Program-made: the position numbers and the translations under genes
Source: Cycas panzhihuaensis
Taxonomy: Eukaryota > Cycadophyta
Assembly (NCBI GenBank): GCA_023213395.1
Contig: CM041465.1
Location: forward strand, 212,481,741-212,545,740
Length of the DNA: 64,000 nt
Direction: 5' to 3'
Part shown: positions 36,991 to 49,587 of the stretch, in pieces
Position numbering within the stretch: position 1 is the first letter of the stretch
Layout: each line of letters begins with the position of its first letter
Notes under the pieces: model-generated
Told to the model about the DNA's origin: nothing
Seen by the model: the letters and a program-made list of their open reading frames with translations, nothing else
Database searches by the model: none

Positions 36991-39672
36991 GTTGCAAGTA
37001 ATTGTAGGTGGACGCCTAAGATGTTTGTCATTTTATAAGGTCATAAATCTAATTTTTAAGTTCAAACAAGGTGACAACATGCTTCTTCTCATATGTTAGA
37101 GAAGAGGGAGAAGCATGAAAGGAAGCATATATAAAGTTGTTTGTCAAGGAAGACAACCATTTGGTGGTGTGATATGACAAAATAAGAAAAACAAGATTAA
37201 ATATTATATGGGAGTGTTGGTGAATGTTTTCTAGCTTTTGGGCCTCCACAATGACTAGGTATTATTGTTTGACTCTTATATGCTTGGAGAATCATTATGA
37301 CATGATTAATTTGTGCTTCAACACTTGTCCCTAATGGTGCTTATAATTGGGAATTATACTTTATTATGTAGTGAATGAAGGTATTTATTTCCAAATATGC
37401 ATAGTTCATCTCCCTCTCTAATCTTTGATTTTTCTTTGGATTTTTTAAACTTTATTATACCGTTTTCATATTTTTTTTGTTCATTGTGGTATGATATTAT
37501 GCTAAATATTTAAACATGATGACAAATGTCAACTTTAAGCATGATGTTCATGCTAATTCAATATGGCATCATCATTATTTACATAATTTTTAGAATAGTG
37601 CTTACTCTAACTTGTTGCAATGCCTTGATATTTATTATGACATCCACAACATTTTTCATACATTTAAGTATTCCTTGAAATATAAGTTTTTTCTCTCAAT
37701 CTAACATGTTTCAAGTTCCTAAAAGGTGAGTGAAATCTATGGGCACTCAATAGTAAGGTTTTCTAGTAAAACCATAGGTTAAATATGTCTGTTTAAGAAT
37801 GATCTTTCATAGGATCTAGTCTCTCATCTCTAGCTTTTTTCTTGAGCTCTTGGCACCTTTGTACTTGGTTTTTTATGGGTTGCTTATAGGCTTTTGTTGG
37901 TTTCCTAAGAGTGATTTAGAGTTTGGAGAGGTTCTCTCTCTTTGGTCATCTCATAAGCCTTGATTTTGGGCAAATTTGAGAGCATTCTTTTAAATTATTT
38001 GGTGATTTTTTCTCTAATAGATTTCTGTTATCTTGTTCTTTAATTTATTCTAGTAATAGGTTGATTAAAGGAGGCATTTCCTAGAGAATTCCTTTTATTT
38101 TTCATAGTCATTTCACCTGATCCATTTTTATGGTTTGCATCTCTATTGTGTGTTGTTGCTCATCCCTTTGATTTGATTATTACTTTCCTTGTTGTGTGGT
38201 TTGCTTGGGTTATTTTAAGAGCTTTCTATTATATAGCTTTCAAGAATAATTCTCACATTTTATTGCTCTTGAATTGGTGAATAATATCTTAGTTTTTTCA
38301 TCCCACTTCAAAGCTGGCATCTGCAGGAAATGATTTACCCTCATAGTGTAGATCTAAGGCATCATCATGTAAGTGTGTCTTAGTCTATAAGTTTGTTAAG
38401 TTTGGTATTCTCTCCTTTTTTTTTTCAACCTTATTTTCCTTAGCTGAATTAATTTACACTACTTTTCCTATTTTGATTGATTAGCACAATATTTCATTCC
38501 TTTGAAAGCAAGTATTATTTACTTTTGATTTGTTTTTGTCTTTTTTGTCATAAGGAAGTTTAATTAATATTTCCTTATCTAATTGTGTTATATTTAATTG
38601 TTGTCTCTTATCACTTGACATTAGAACAACTAGGTAAAAAAGGGAAGATAAGACAAAAGACAAAAAAAGAAAAGGAAAATGAAAACCCATTTCACTTTTA
38701 TTTTAAACACAATTAAAAAGAAATTTTCACTTGGTTAATAAAGAAATCATCCATTGTAAGATCACTTGCACCTAGCATTTTTGGACCTAAAAGAATGTAA
38801 TAAATTATATTTATGTACTTATACATATGTAGCATGCTTGATTTATTGCTTATTTCTTTACATTTATTACTTAGAATGCTTACTTTTTAGTATACATTAT
38901 TTATTATTCTCATTCAATCTCAAGTGCATATACCTACGTTTAGGACTTTCTATTTGCTTCTTTATATCTTACTTAAGAAAATACCTAATTGAAGGATTGG
39001 GGGTTGGGGGGGGGGGGGTGTGTTGAGCATATCAAACTTAATCGATAGGTTGTAGCTAGCCTTGTGCATGAAATGATAGATTCCTTTTCTATTTATAAGC
39101 AAGGAATGGATGGGCAACTATCTCTTAACCATATATAGTAAGGAGAGTTAAGGCACTGCCTTAGTCTTCTATTAAAATTTAGATCTCTCTTTCTTATTCT
39201 TTCATCAGAGCCTAGGTTATTTATAGTTGGATGCAAGCAATGCTAGACCTCCCACACTCAAGAATGGGTTGTCATTAGTTGTATGAGTCCCTACACAATT
39301 GACCTTTGGTCTAGGTTGTTAATCTAGGGTCCAACTTCTATGATCCTTCCTCCTTGTTAGTGCCCCTCCTTCTCTAGCCTTTTCTATATGAGGCCAACCC
39401 TTATTTGATATAATCAACCCATGGTTAGTTATGGTAACCCTTATTGAAATCGACTTAACTTACCTTATGGTGGTTAGTCTTATGTTGTGTCCTTAGGATC
39501 ATGAGTGAGTTTGAGACATATGCACCTTATTAACTCTCTTAATTCTCAAGAGCTCTTTTTGCGTGTTGTTTGCCTTTTCTGGGGGGATTATTTAGTTAAT
39601 TGTTTTGTTATTTTTTGCATGTTAACTATTTCTTTAAACATATTGCATAGTCCAAGATTGTGGTTATATTAG
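36991..39672. other. Intergenic stretch, no gene recognised
   Basis: No conserved protein text on either strand. A G-rich tract (G5-TT-G13) lies at 38999-39018. The small open frames (37049-37249, 38481-38690, 38766-39026) are hydrophobic and AT-driven and look like chance. Confidence 0.4.
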
Positions 39673-39873
39673 TGTTAGAATGACAATGTAAAGATATATG
39701 AAGAATGCTTGATGATCATTATTCAAAGCTCAAGTGATTAAATACAATTAGGGTTTATAACTCTCCTTAAACTAATTTGTAATTGAAACACATCTGAGTG
39801 ACATGTGTCTTGTCAGTTTTATAAAGATACATACATTAACCTATGACATTAGATAAATCATTACATCTTAACA
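39673..39873 (-). repeat. 3' LTR of copia element K
   Basis: Starts TGTTAGAATGACAATG and ends CATCTTAACA on +, about 201 bp. A pyrimidine tract CCCTCTCTTAATG (the PPT on -) and the RNase H end follow at once. The matching 5' LTR would lie beyond the window. Confidence 0.7.
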
Positions 39874-39879
39874 CCCTCT

Positions 39880-40162
39880 CTTAATGTTTTATCCTATTAA
39901 TCCTATTTTGTCTCTAAATATTTAAAACTTATCTTTTCTTAGTGGCTTGGTTAATATGTCAGCCACCTGTTCATCTATAAGGTAATAGATAAGATCCACT
40001 TCCTTGTTCTAGACCTTTTCTCTAATAAAGTGGTGTTGAACTTTGATGTATTTAGTTTTGTCATAAAATACTAGATTCTTAATGAGTTTAACGATACTAT
40101 GATTATAGCAGTAAAGTGTTATTGCTCCTTTTTGAGGTTCCATTAGATCATTCATGAGTTGT
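39880..40162 (-). pseudogene. Copia element K, RNase H C-terminal part
   Basis: Reads LMNDLMEPQKGAITLYCYNH, then KLIKNLVFYDKTKYI, VQHHFIREKV and EQVADILTKPLRKDKF. This is a clear copia RNase H end, and it continues from AIWLRQL across the gypsy element at 56862. Confidence 0.85.
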
Positions 40163-42726
40163 TGTTTCCCGGCTACCGAGAATGGACTCGAGATGCATTG
40201 ACTCAGGTAAGCTCAAGTATACGTTCTCACTTCTCTCTGCTCTTGCTTGACTGAGGTCATTAAGTCTGAGGCCTTGACATGTTTGCCTGCATTGCCTCTT
40301 TGCTTGATCATATTGCATGTGCTTACCGCACGCTTTCAGCCTATGACGACTCACAATGGGGGCATTCTTTAGCGAATGTTACACCCCATATGGCGCACAG
40401 CCACCCACTTCGTCTCTATGACCCCTCATGATGCCTTAGCCAGTCGCGTTCACCCTTTTTATGACACCTTGCTCATGTTGCAGTCTCTTCCAAGTCTGAT
40501 TGAATCCTTGGTTGAGACCCAGTTCACTTTCCTGGCTACTTACCCATCACCTGGGTACTCCCCTAGCTGTTTCCAACCTTCATTTGCTCTTTGTTTTTTT
40601 CCAAACCCTAGTTTTTGCTTATTTTTTTATTCTAGGTTCATACCGCTATACACTTAGCGGTACTGTGATCTTTGTTGCGGTACCGTGAAGTTTACCACGG
40701 GATGACTATTTGAATTTTTTTTTAAAATCACGTGATAGTTTTTGCTTTTTTCACGAAACTGCTGCATGGCACCTGTGTATTTGAAGCACCTTGAGATCCC
40801 CAATGTTCACCTGTAGTGAGCAGGGGATAAAACAAAAAGTCTACTTCATTTTTAGGGATTCTTAGCTCATTTTTTACAAGAACTCTACAAAAATCTTCCA
40901 CAAAAAACTACTGCAGAACAAGACACACAACTGCTACTCTTTACTAGGGACCATTGCTGTCTCTATTACTCATAATAGTAAGCTCAACATCTATTTGCAG
41001 GTCTTCAAAGCTATAAGGAGGATATACTTCAAAGTCTCCCAAAAGGACAAGCTTCAAAGGCTCTCAAGTCACAGGATCACTCTCACATTTGTCTCCTCTT
41101 CCAAACCTGCCATCATATCTTACTGAATGTTGGTTTTTTTCCTACCATTTTCCAGTAGGTTCATGCTTCTTATCTCCACAATAAGGTACCTTCATATTTA
41201 CTTTGAAATGCATGCTATTTCTTTTTTTTTTTTTTTTGTGAGTAAATTCCTAGTTTATGTGCTTTTTTGGTTGCTATGCCTATTTAGCACTATTTTCCTT
41301 GCCTGTGCACCATAGTACTCCCCCATCATTCCTGCCATCTTACTTTTAGGTGGCTGTTGCAAAGGGGTAACATAGAGGAAGTTAGAGGGAAGAAGGCTGG
41401 TCATCCCCATCGCCTCTTCTCCCCAAGGGTTCCGTCCCTTACTTTCTCTCCCTTTGCACCTTCGTGCCTTCCTAAAAGTCAGGTTAGGGAATTTGGAGGT
41501 CCATTTTCAGATCTAAATCAGCATTGGCAGCCCATTACCACACTGGTTTTAGATTTTTGTCCATTGGTTTTGGGCATTGCATAAGCCCCGAAACCATTTC
41601 TTGCCGGTTAACAGTTTGCCACCCACCCAGTTGGACGATTTGCTATCCGTAGCATCTTGTTCTTTGGGTGCCTGCATACCTTTTAGTTACCTTTTTCCTT
41701 CTCGTTATTCGCTGCCCCATGTTCTTGCTGCGAGTTTATTTTCCTTTCCCGAGGCTAAGTGGAGACTTCATGTGAGTGAGTTAGCCATCCCGAGGCTATA
41801 CTCTTGTTTTGGGTGCCATTTGCAGTAACTGTTTGTGGAAACTTCGTTGAATGTTATTTCATTAAATAATAATGCATATGCTTAGCTTAGCTTGACTCTG
41901 TTTACTCTAGATTTAATATACATATTAGATCTGTTTTATAGCCCCTCTTCCAAGAGGGAGAAACCTGCTTGTTTGTTGGACAAGATCTCGCATTTGTGGA
42001 GTTGCGTATGAAACAAACCCATTGCAGGTTAGTTCCATATTTGTTGCTTTTCATTATTTTTCGTTATTTACTATTCTGATTTACTTTTGCATGTATAAGG
42101 GGAGGTAAGCTAGCCCCTCTTTAGTTACTCACGACAACCATTGTCGAGCGGTCTCGTGCATGCAACGAGTGGAGCGAGAAGGAGCGGGAAGCGAAGAGAC
42201 GCGTAGCACTCCATTTAGTCGTCGGTCTAGGTATTTTCCTCATCCTTGCATATTTTCTTTATAGCATTATTTTTTGTGCACGTGCTTGCATAATAAGGAA
42301 CACATAGGAAACCAGAAGAGGAAAGGAACATACATTTGTTTCTTTACGTATCTTTTGTTTAGCGGTCAATTTGCTACATTTAGATAGTTCATTTCATTCT
42401 AGATCTACCCCCACCTCGCCCTTTTGGCTAGCCTACACTTAGACACTGCATTTTACATACATTCTCATTCTCGTGATGCCTTCTCACTTCCTTGAGAAGA
42501 TGCAACGTGCCAGGCTCTCTCCTCCTCTTCCTGGCCATCTGAGGGGTAGGAAGGCCTTGCCTTCTGTAACTACCTAGAAGCAACTAGGCACCTCTACAGC
42601 TCTCGAATCTGCGCTCTGGTACACGGACGCCCTACAAGGTGAGTCATTGTTGTTTAGCCCAACCTAGTCTTGCATAACTTGTCCTCTTGATAAATGTAGG
42701 GATACCACCCCGTGGACAGCGTTTCA
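40163..42726 (+). repeat. Gypsy 5' LTR (2564 bp)
   Basis: Starts TGTTTCCCGG and ends GCGTTTCA. It contains inverted arms ACCGCTA/TAGCGGT near 40640-40663 and a poly-T tract near 41221. Short open pieces (for example 41577-41828) recur in both LTRs because the LTRs are copies; I see no gene. Confidence 0.9.
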
Positions 42727-42750
42727 CTGGCAACCATATTGGGGACTGCC
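42727..42750 (+). other. Probable gypsy primer binding site
   Basis: CTGGCAACCATATTGGGGAC directly follows the LTR. It resembles the TGGCGACC...GGGGAC start of many plant Tat/Athila-type elements, with decay. The exact tRNA was not assigned. Confidence 0.55.
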
Positions 42751-42990
42751 AGTAAGGGAACTAGTCTCGCTTCCCCTTCCCGTTGGTGTTCTTGCTTTTA
42801 GGCAGCTTTCTTGTCTTGCTTTTCAGTTGAGCAGCCCCCAACATATCTATTTCATACCCCTTTCTCTTTCTTCTAACAACGTTCGTAAAGGCATTGCATG
42901 CGACGTTTCTCGCATCCCTTGCGAGGTCTGCCGCCATTGTTAGAAGACCCATCGCATTGTTCCCTTCCATCGTTGAATCCCAATTCGACA

Positions 42991-45399
42991 ATGGAAGGTT
43001 ACCAGTCTAATTGGGCCTATCATACCATGGTCTCGGGAACTCAAGAGTTTCCCGCATCTGTTCTGGGATCCACCCATGAGGGCAATAATCCCATCTATTA
43101 TCCGGGTGACCAGTTTCACCCTTCAGACCTTCATCCTTTTGCTCATACAGTAGAAGACTCGCCTCTTCACGAAACTCACCATTCTATTAATGAATCTTAT
43201 GAGGAGCGCCCTGAGGGGTCCCTGACATTCGAGATCCCATCAACCTTATATGGCTATGAGGATACCCCTCCTGCTGACGTGGTCGAGGCGCTTAACAAGT
43301 ACATTTGAGCAACTCGCCATCAACCACGTCCCAGGTGGTTTGAAGAAGTTCTGCGCAGAGTAGCACCTTCTTCATCCGCACCTGCGCCTCCTACAACAAA
43401 TGACCCTTCTACCTGTGCATATTTATCCCATGCCGTATCTACACCAGCTCCTAGGACAAGTGTTGCACTATCTATTCCTAGTCACGGTCCTGCTTCTCTA
43501 GGACCCGTTCACAGCATGTCCTTCCCCTAGCTTGGGGTTAGCATGCCATTCCCGAGTCAAATGAATGCGCCACCTTCAAAAGTGGCACATGCATTTCCTA
43601 GTAGGCCTCGAGGTCCTACTAATGCTGCTACTATCAATTATGTAGGACCCACTCCTACATATGTTCAAAACCCATCTGGTGATCCGTCCCTTTACCTGCC
43701 CCCAGGTTATGCATCTCAACCTTGGGGGTAGGGTAGGGAAAACCATCTCCCAGCTTATGGGGTGGACCCGTTGCACCCATATGGGGTTGCACCACCTACG
43801 GGTGGCCCATATGGGCAGAATCTGGTCCCGCGCCCTTCGTTTTCGCCATCTAGCGCGACTCCTTTTACTACGCCTTCGCAAGGGAGCATGCCTCCCTTCT
43901 AAGGCATTTATCCGCAACCCCCCTTCTAGCAAGGGGCGTTTCCCCAAGGAGGGATGGGTTTACCACCCCCATCCATTCCTGTTTTTTTACCGTTCATTGA
44001 TCCTTTGGCCCATGTAAGGACACGTCCCTTCATGGACTATAGGTCGATGCCATTATCCGTTAAGGCGTTAAGGACTAACCTGCCACCTCACCCTCCCGAA
44101 GTTCCTAAATTCGACGGAACTTCGTCGCAAGACCCAGCTAAGCACGTACATAGTTTCTTTATGGCATGCATAGACTACTGGGCTTACGATCACATTCTAA
44201 TGAAGTTATTTCTGCGATCCTTGTAGGGTGACATCCTTAAATGGTTCTACCATCTCCCTGCCCACTCCATTTCTTCATTCCAGCAATTGGTGGACGAATT
44301 CATCAATTACTTTGACATAGCCCATCCATTTGAGAGCAGAATGAAATTGCTCCTTTCGCTCAAACAAGGTCATAACGAAATGAATTGTGACTTTGTGTGG
44401 TGATTCCATGATCTCCTTCACTTTACCAAGGCCATGTTGCCTGAGGAGTTGAAGCGAGATCTTTTCGTTAACGTACTTCGCCCCAAAGTGCATGTAGAAA
44501 TCCTCAAAATGGGGGCAACTACGTGTGACTCCGTAATCACAAAGTGCTTAGCGCTAGAGGCTGTTGAGATCTAAGCCGGACTCAAGAGGCCTCTTAAGCC
44601 CTCACAACATCGTGAGGCACCTTCCCCAGTGAAGGAAACCAAACCTTCACAACCTACCAAGTCTACCTCTTATCCTATTGAGAGGACCTTAGACCCCTTT
44701 ACTTCCGCTATATGCTCATTTGAGTGCATGATGAAGGAGCTTAAACTCCAATCCCCTTCGTCGCCAATGTCCCACAAACCAATTCAACAAGCTTCTCATG
44801 CTGTTCCCCCCAAAGAGGGTGGCACCCAACCTTCTCAAGTAAGGAGAGTCGATCCTCCCCTTGAGAAGAGGTGGTACTCCATCCACGGGGAATGTTTTCA
44901 TGATGATTCACATTATCGGGTGCAACACCCACGTGATGCCCGGCCACGTGATTCGTCTCCTAGATGGGCATCGAGGCCTAATCTCGATCAATCCGTTCAT
45001 AGGGATCCGTTCCATAAACATGGGGAGCGTGATCACGCTGTTCAACTAAGAAACAACTGGAATTGGGATAGATCCCCTGATTCTCACCCTTCGCATGGTA
45101 GAGGGAAGGGTGCGCGAGGTTCATCTTCCTCTTTGTGCTCCCCTAACCGCCGTGCTCCTTCACCTTCGCGGTCCCGTAACAAAGGAAATAAGGTGATCCA
45201 AATGCTTGAGACTAATCCCCTCTATGCCTTGACCCGGTCTCAAGTAGTGAAAGAGGCAACTGGTGCCTCTGCATCTACATCGCACCTTGATCCTCCTCCA
45301 GAAGCCATTCCTTTAGAGATTCTTGTGCTTCCCAAGAGCATTCCCATCTGCCCCCATCGCTTTGACTTTAGGAGAGCCCTTACCCAACCCACGGGGTAG
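42991..45399 (+). pseudogene. Gypsy gag
   Basis: Starts at ATG 42991 (MEGYQSNWAYHTMV) and stays in one frame with protease and pol. Residues 1-330 are proline-rich with repeated PPYG-like text. The capsid region is at about 44090-44570: PEVPKFDGTSSQDPAKHV, WYHLPAHSISSF-like text (WF here) and LPEELKRDLF, matching the retrotransposon-gag family. A degenerate Cys/His knuckle (IHGECFHDDSHY, first Cys lost) lies near 44880. Then comes a basic S/R-rich tail. Stops at 43307, 43529, 43730, 43901, 43928, 44224, 44401 and 44572 mostly read as CAG, CAA or CGA mutated by C-to-T. Confidence 0.8.
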
Positions 45400-45414
45400 G
45401 GCAAGCCTTTCTCC

Positions 45415-46488
45415 GTGGTTGAAGAGCTTCTTACCATAGCTACCGGGATGTCCATCATGGATGTCTTGCAAAGTTACCCTAAGCAACGAATGCTCCTCTT
45501 GGAAGCTTTAGGATCTAATGACGTGCCTGTTCACGCTTTGGGCACAACCCAAAGTTGTGAACTCGTCATCTCCTTTGATCCTAGGGATCTTCCCCTAGCC
45601 AATGGAAGGGAACGCCAATGGAACTTCCCTTTCATGATTACCATAAATACTCCTGATTGCACACTACCAAGAACCGTCATGGATAACGGTTCTTCCGTCA
45701 ATGCCATGCCCTTGCACGTCATGCAAGAGCTTGGCATTTTTGCCTTGGAACCCATTCCATGGCGATGTCAGGGTTACGATAGTAGCGAGAAGACTCCCCT
45801 GGGATCTGTCTCGATACCTCTTACCCTCAAGGATAAGACTGTCCTTATCGACATCGTTGTCCTCGATGTGGATGTTGACTACAACCTCCTTCTAAGTCGA
45901 TCATGGCTTGACCAAATGGGAGTCGTGTGTTCCACCCATTGGGGGCAACTTAAGTTTGTCCATAATAGACAAATAAGAGTTGTCTCCCACAAGCGACAGC
46001 TTGCTAAACAAACTAGACCTTCTACCCAGGTAAGCCATGGCCATACGAAGGGAAGTAAAAACCCTTCTAATCATGTCTCGGCCTGCTCGATCGGTATCCC
46101 TGATCCCTCTTATCATGAAGAAGATCCCACATCTTCTTCTCTTGACTTGACTCGTTTTGCCCCCATCGGCGTCGGAAGCTATGGATACCTCACCATGTTT
46201 AACGGCGATGGGTCCCATAGTGAGGATGAGGACCTTCCTCACCCAATTTCCTTCCTTCACGTTAGTGGGGGGCACTCTTCTCGCTCTAGGTCTCCACCTA
46301 TGACCCCTTTTATCAGAGAGCCCGATCATTCTCTTGTGTCACATACCATTGCTAGTGTTGACCAACAGATTCCTGGTTCTCCCCATCCATCACCTTCCAC
46401 AAGTGATGGCATTGAGAGTTTCCCTCTTACTTTTTACGAGGGATCTTTCCTTGACTCTCCCTTAGAGTCCCTTAGGGATGTTGGGTAG
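45415..46488 (+). pseudogene. Gypsy aspartic protease region
   Basis: A 357-codon open stretch in the gag frame. The protease active site reads TVMDNGSSVNAMPLHVMQEL (about 45676-45735), the D-x-G-S-S form common in plant gypsy proteases. It is followed by the LGSVSIPLTLKDKTVLIDIV strand region and VDYNLLLSRSWLDQMG. The remaining 180 residues are a Ser/His/Pro-rich linker to RT. The catalytic Asp is present. Stops on both sides at 45399 and 46487. Confidence 0.8.
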
Positions 46489-46563
46489 CTTACAGGTCAT
46501 ACCGGTCCTATCGCTCCCTTGCCATCCTGTACCTCGTCCATTTAAAGTCAAGTCATCCATAGG

Positions 46564-47650
46564 GTGGACTACTTCAAGGACGGCGAGGCTTTGCTGGAGC
46601 ACTTAGCTGGATCCATGCCCAATTTACCTTCTGGTCGCCATAAGCTTGGCCACCAGAAGATTCTAGCGATTGGGTCCACACTAGCCGACCCGATTCCATC
46701 TTCTGTTTCATCTCTTCCTATTGATCTTGCCCCCCTCCATTTCGAGGAGGGGAATGCTATGTGTATGGGGGCAACTCAGGACATAGTCCTCGCTTCGAGC
46801 AAGATCATTAAGGTAGGAGCAGAATGTACTCCTAATGAAGTGAGGGAATACTCCCTCCTATTCCAGGAATTTCGTGATGTATTCACATGGGACTACTCCG
46901 ACATGAAGGGAATCGACCCCTCCATCGTCACACACAACCTTACGACTATTCCTGACGCTCGCCCCGTGCGTTAGAAGCAGCGTCCTCTCCATCCCAAACT
47001 TTCAGCCACCGTCAAGATGGAGGTTGAAAAGCTTTTAGATGCAGGACTCATTTCTTCCATCGATTATCCTAAATGGGTATCGAACATCATTCTCATTGCC
47101 AAGAAGAATGGGACCATTCGCATATGTGTTGACTTCCACGACATAAATAATGCTTGTCCTAAGGACAACTTTCCTCTCCCCTTTATCGATCAAATAATTG
47201 ATCGTATGGATGGATTCGAAGTCATGTCCTTAATGGATGGCTTCTCCAGCTATAACCAAATCTAGATTTCTCCTGAAGACCACCACAAGAAGGCCTTCAC
47301 TACACCATGGGGTACCTTTACATACAAGGCAATGCCCTTTGGTCTTAAGAATGCAGGGGATACCTATCAGAGAGCCATACATTTCATTTTTCATGACCTC
47401 ATCAACAACACGTTAGAGGTCTTCATGGACGACATGATGGGTCTTTCGCATACCCGAGCCCATCATCCCTCCGACTTATAGGCCATCTTCACACGATGCT
47501 GCAAATATCACGTCAGTTTAAACCCGCTCAAATGCGTGTTTGCCATCACCTCAGGTAAACTCTTGGGTTTCCTTGTATCGTAGCAAGGAATCCAAATCGA
47601 TCCAGAAAAAGTCAAGGCAATCCTTGACATGCCGCCGCCTAGAATCCAAC
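46564..47650 (+). pseudogene. Gypsy reverse transcriptase
   Basis: The lead-in EYSLLFQEFRDVFTWDYSDM at about 46845 is followed by EVEKLLDAGLISSIDYPKW, KKNGTIRICVDFHDINNACP and DNFPLPFIDQIIDRM. After a stop, FTTPWGTFTYKAMPFGLKNA and the catalytic F-M-D-D box at 47422-47433 follow. Frame is kept throughout. Stops at 46972, 47263, 47480, 47581 and 47653 look like former CAG/CAA codons. Confidence 0.9.
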
Positions 47651-47661
47651 GATAAATTAAG

Positions 47662-48250
47662 TTGTTTCTAGGTAGGCTCAGTTTTCTTAGGCATTTTTTA
47701 GCAGATTTCGCCATAAATGCTAAACCTCTTACAAACCTATTGAAGAAAGGAGCTCCTTTTGTTTCGTCTGATAAGACCCAAAAGGCCTTCGCAGGACTCA
47801 AGGAAGCTCTCGTTTCCACTCCTACGTTGGCACCTCCTTGCTTTGATAGGCCCTTCATCCTATACACCTCTGCAATCGATGAATCCTTGGGTGCAATGCT
47901 CGCACAGGAGGATGACTTGGGAACCGAGAGAGTTATCTATTTCATTAGCCGTACCCTCGTTGCCGCTGAACTAAACTATCCTCCCGCTAAGAAGGAATGC
48001 CTCTCCTTAGTCCATGCGACTAAGAAGTTTAGGCATTACTTACTTGGCAATACTACCAAGGTGATCATTTAATCCGATCCCTTGCGTTATTTGCTTACTC
48101 GTTCAAACTTGATGGGTAGGGCAGGTCGTTGGGTTATCCTGCTTCAAGAGTTCAACTTGTAAGTCATTAATAGGAAGTCGAAGAAGGGAATGATAGTGGC
48201 AGAATAATTAGCTGATGTTGCCATTCCCAACGTAAGCGGTGTTCCTGTTG
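47662..48250 (+). pseudogene. Gypsy RNase H (ordinary pol copy)
   Basis: Follows RT in frame: FLGRLSFLRHFLADFA, FDRPFILYTSAIDESLGAML, RVIYFISRTLVAAELNYPPA, KKECLSLVHATKKFRHYL and SDPLRYLL. The first catalytic Asp, expected in the Y-T-S-A-I-D-E-S segment (usual family form DAS), is replaced by Ser. The Glu and the second Asp are present. Stops at 48070, 48163 and 48208. Confidence 0.85.
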
Positions 48251-48276
48251 ATGACTCTTTCCCCGATGAGTCTATT

Positions 48277-49560
48277 TTGACCGTCCAAGACATTTCTCCT
48301 CACCCACTCACTAATAGCAAGTGGTATTGTGACATTATGCAATATTTGACTGAGCAGGAATATCACCCTAAAGCTAACAACAAGGTTAGGTCACGCATCC
48401 ATGCCACCGCGAGACAACACTTCCTCGTAGATGAAGTGTTGTACAAGAGATCCTTCAATGGAATCCTACTTCGCTGTGTCGCTTCTGACAAAGGCACTAA
48501 CATCTCGTGAATGCCATCATGGCATTTGTGGGGGCCACTTTAGGGGCCAATCCATAGCCTAAAGGATCCTCCATATGGGTTATTACTGGCCGTCACTTTT
48601 CAAGGATGCCCACGCCTATGCCCATAGATGTCAGTGATGCTATGAGCACGCCAATATCTCTCATGTGCCTTCCGAGGCCTTGCACCCTATCATATCTCCG
48701 TGGCCTTTTTCTCAATGGGGTTTAGACCTCATTGGTACCATATTGCCACCTTCTTCCACATAGCATAAATACATCATGACTGCTATTGAATATTTCACTA
48801 AATGGGCAGAGGCAATCCCCCTGTCCACTATGCCTGGTAAGACAATAGCCACCTTCGTCTACCAGCATATCGTTTGCCATTTCAGGATTCTAGACGTCCT
48901 AATTATAGATAATGGAACCTCCTTCTGTAACAAGGAAATGGATGAGCTTTGCGAGAAATTTAAGATCTCGCATAAGACCTCATCTCCTTATTACCCCCAA
49001 GTAAACGGGCAAGTTAAATCCTTGAATAAAACCCTTGTCAACATTCTAAAGAAGACCGTTACACAATCTCAAAGAGATTGGCACCTCCAACTCCCTTCTG
49101 CCCTGTGGGCCTATCGCACTTCTATCCGCGTGGCTACTAGAATGACTCTATTCTCTTTAGTCTACAGAATTGAGGCGGTACTCCCACTGAAAGTGGAGAT
49201 CCCCTCTCTACGGGTTGCCCTTCGAGGTCTTATCAATGAGGAGTCTATCCGCCAAGCTTGCCTTTGGATCTCGAAGCCCTGGATGAGAGGTGCTTAATGG
49301 CTTATCAAGTGAATCTCGCTTTAAAAGCCTGCTTGCAAAGGACTCACGACAAACGTCTGTGTGCCCATCCTTTGTACCTTAGGGACCATGTTCTCAAATT
49401 GGAATACCTTTACGATCACCTGGCCAAATTTGGGCCCAAATAGGTAGGCCTCTTCATCGTTCTCGAAAGCCTTGACAATGGCACCTACAGGATTGCCACC
49501 TTGGAAGGCCTAGAATTTGAGAAGGCAATCAATGGGAAATTCCTTAAAACGTTTTATGCA
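48277..49560 (+). pseudogene. Gypsy integrase
   Basis: The N-terminal HHCC zinc segment begins near 48500 after a one-base frameshift (RECHHGICGGHFRG, ...HRCQ). The core 48776-49297 is open for 173 codons. It reads IEYFTKWAEAIPL (first catalytic Asp is Glu), VLIIDNGTSFC (Asp present) and YYPQVNGQVKSLNKTLVN, where the third catalytic Glu (family NGQAEA-NK) has become Lys. After another frameshift near 49262 the C-terminal part reads DLEALDERCLMAYQVNLA and ends near 49560. Not functional. Confidence 0.85.
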
Positions 49561-49587
49561 TGATCTTTCGGTGACCCCTTCGTTGCT

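Noticed and set aside
41127-41828. Open frames in the gypsy LTR, present again in the other LTR
   Set aside because: They recur only because LTRs are duplicates. Hydrophobic, low-complexity text without a known domain, and indels differ between the copies.
43576-43947. 123-codon Arg-rich open frame on -
   Set aside because: It lies antisense to the proline-rich gag segment, whose composition produces Arg/Trp runs on the other strand. Nothing is conserved in it.
45901-46329. 142-codon open frame on -
   Set aside because: Shadow of the protease-linker frame on +; no recognisable motif.
48490-48530. Possible programmed frameshift between RNase H and integrase
   Set aside because: No slippery heptamer seen, and a second frameshift in integrase (about 49262) shows ordinary decay.
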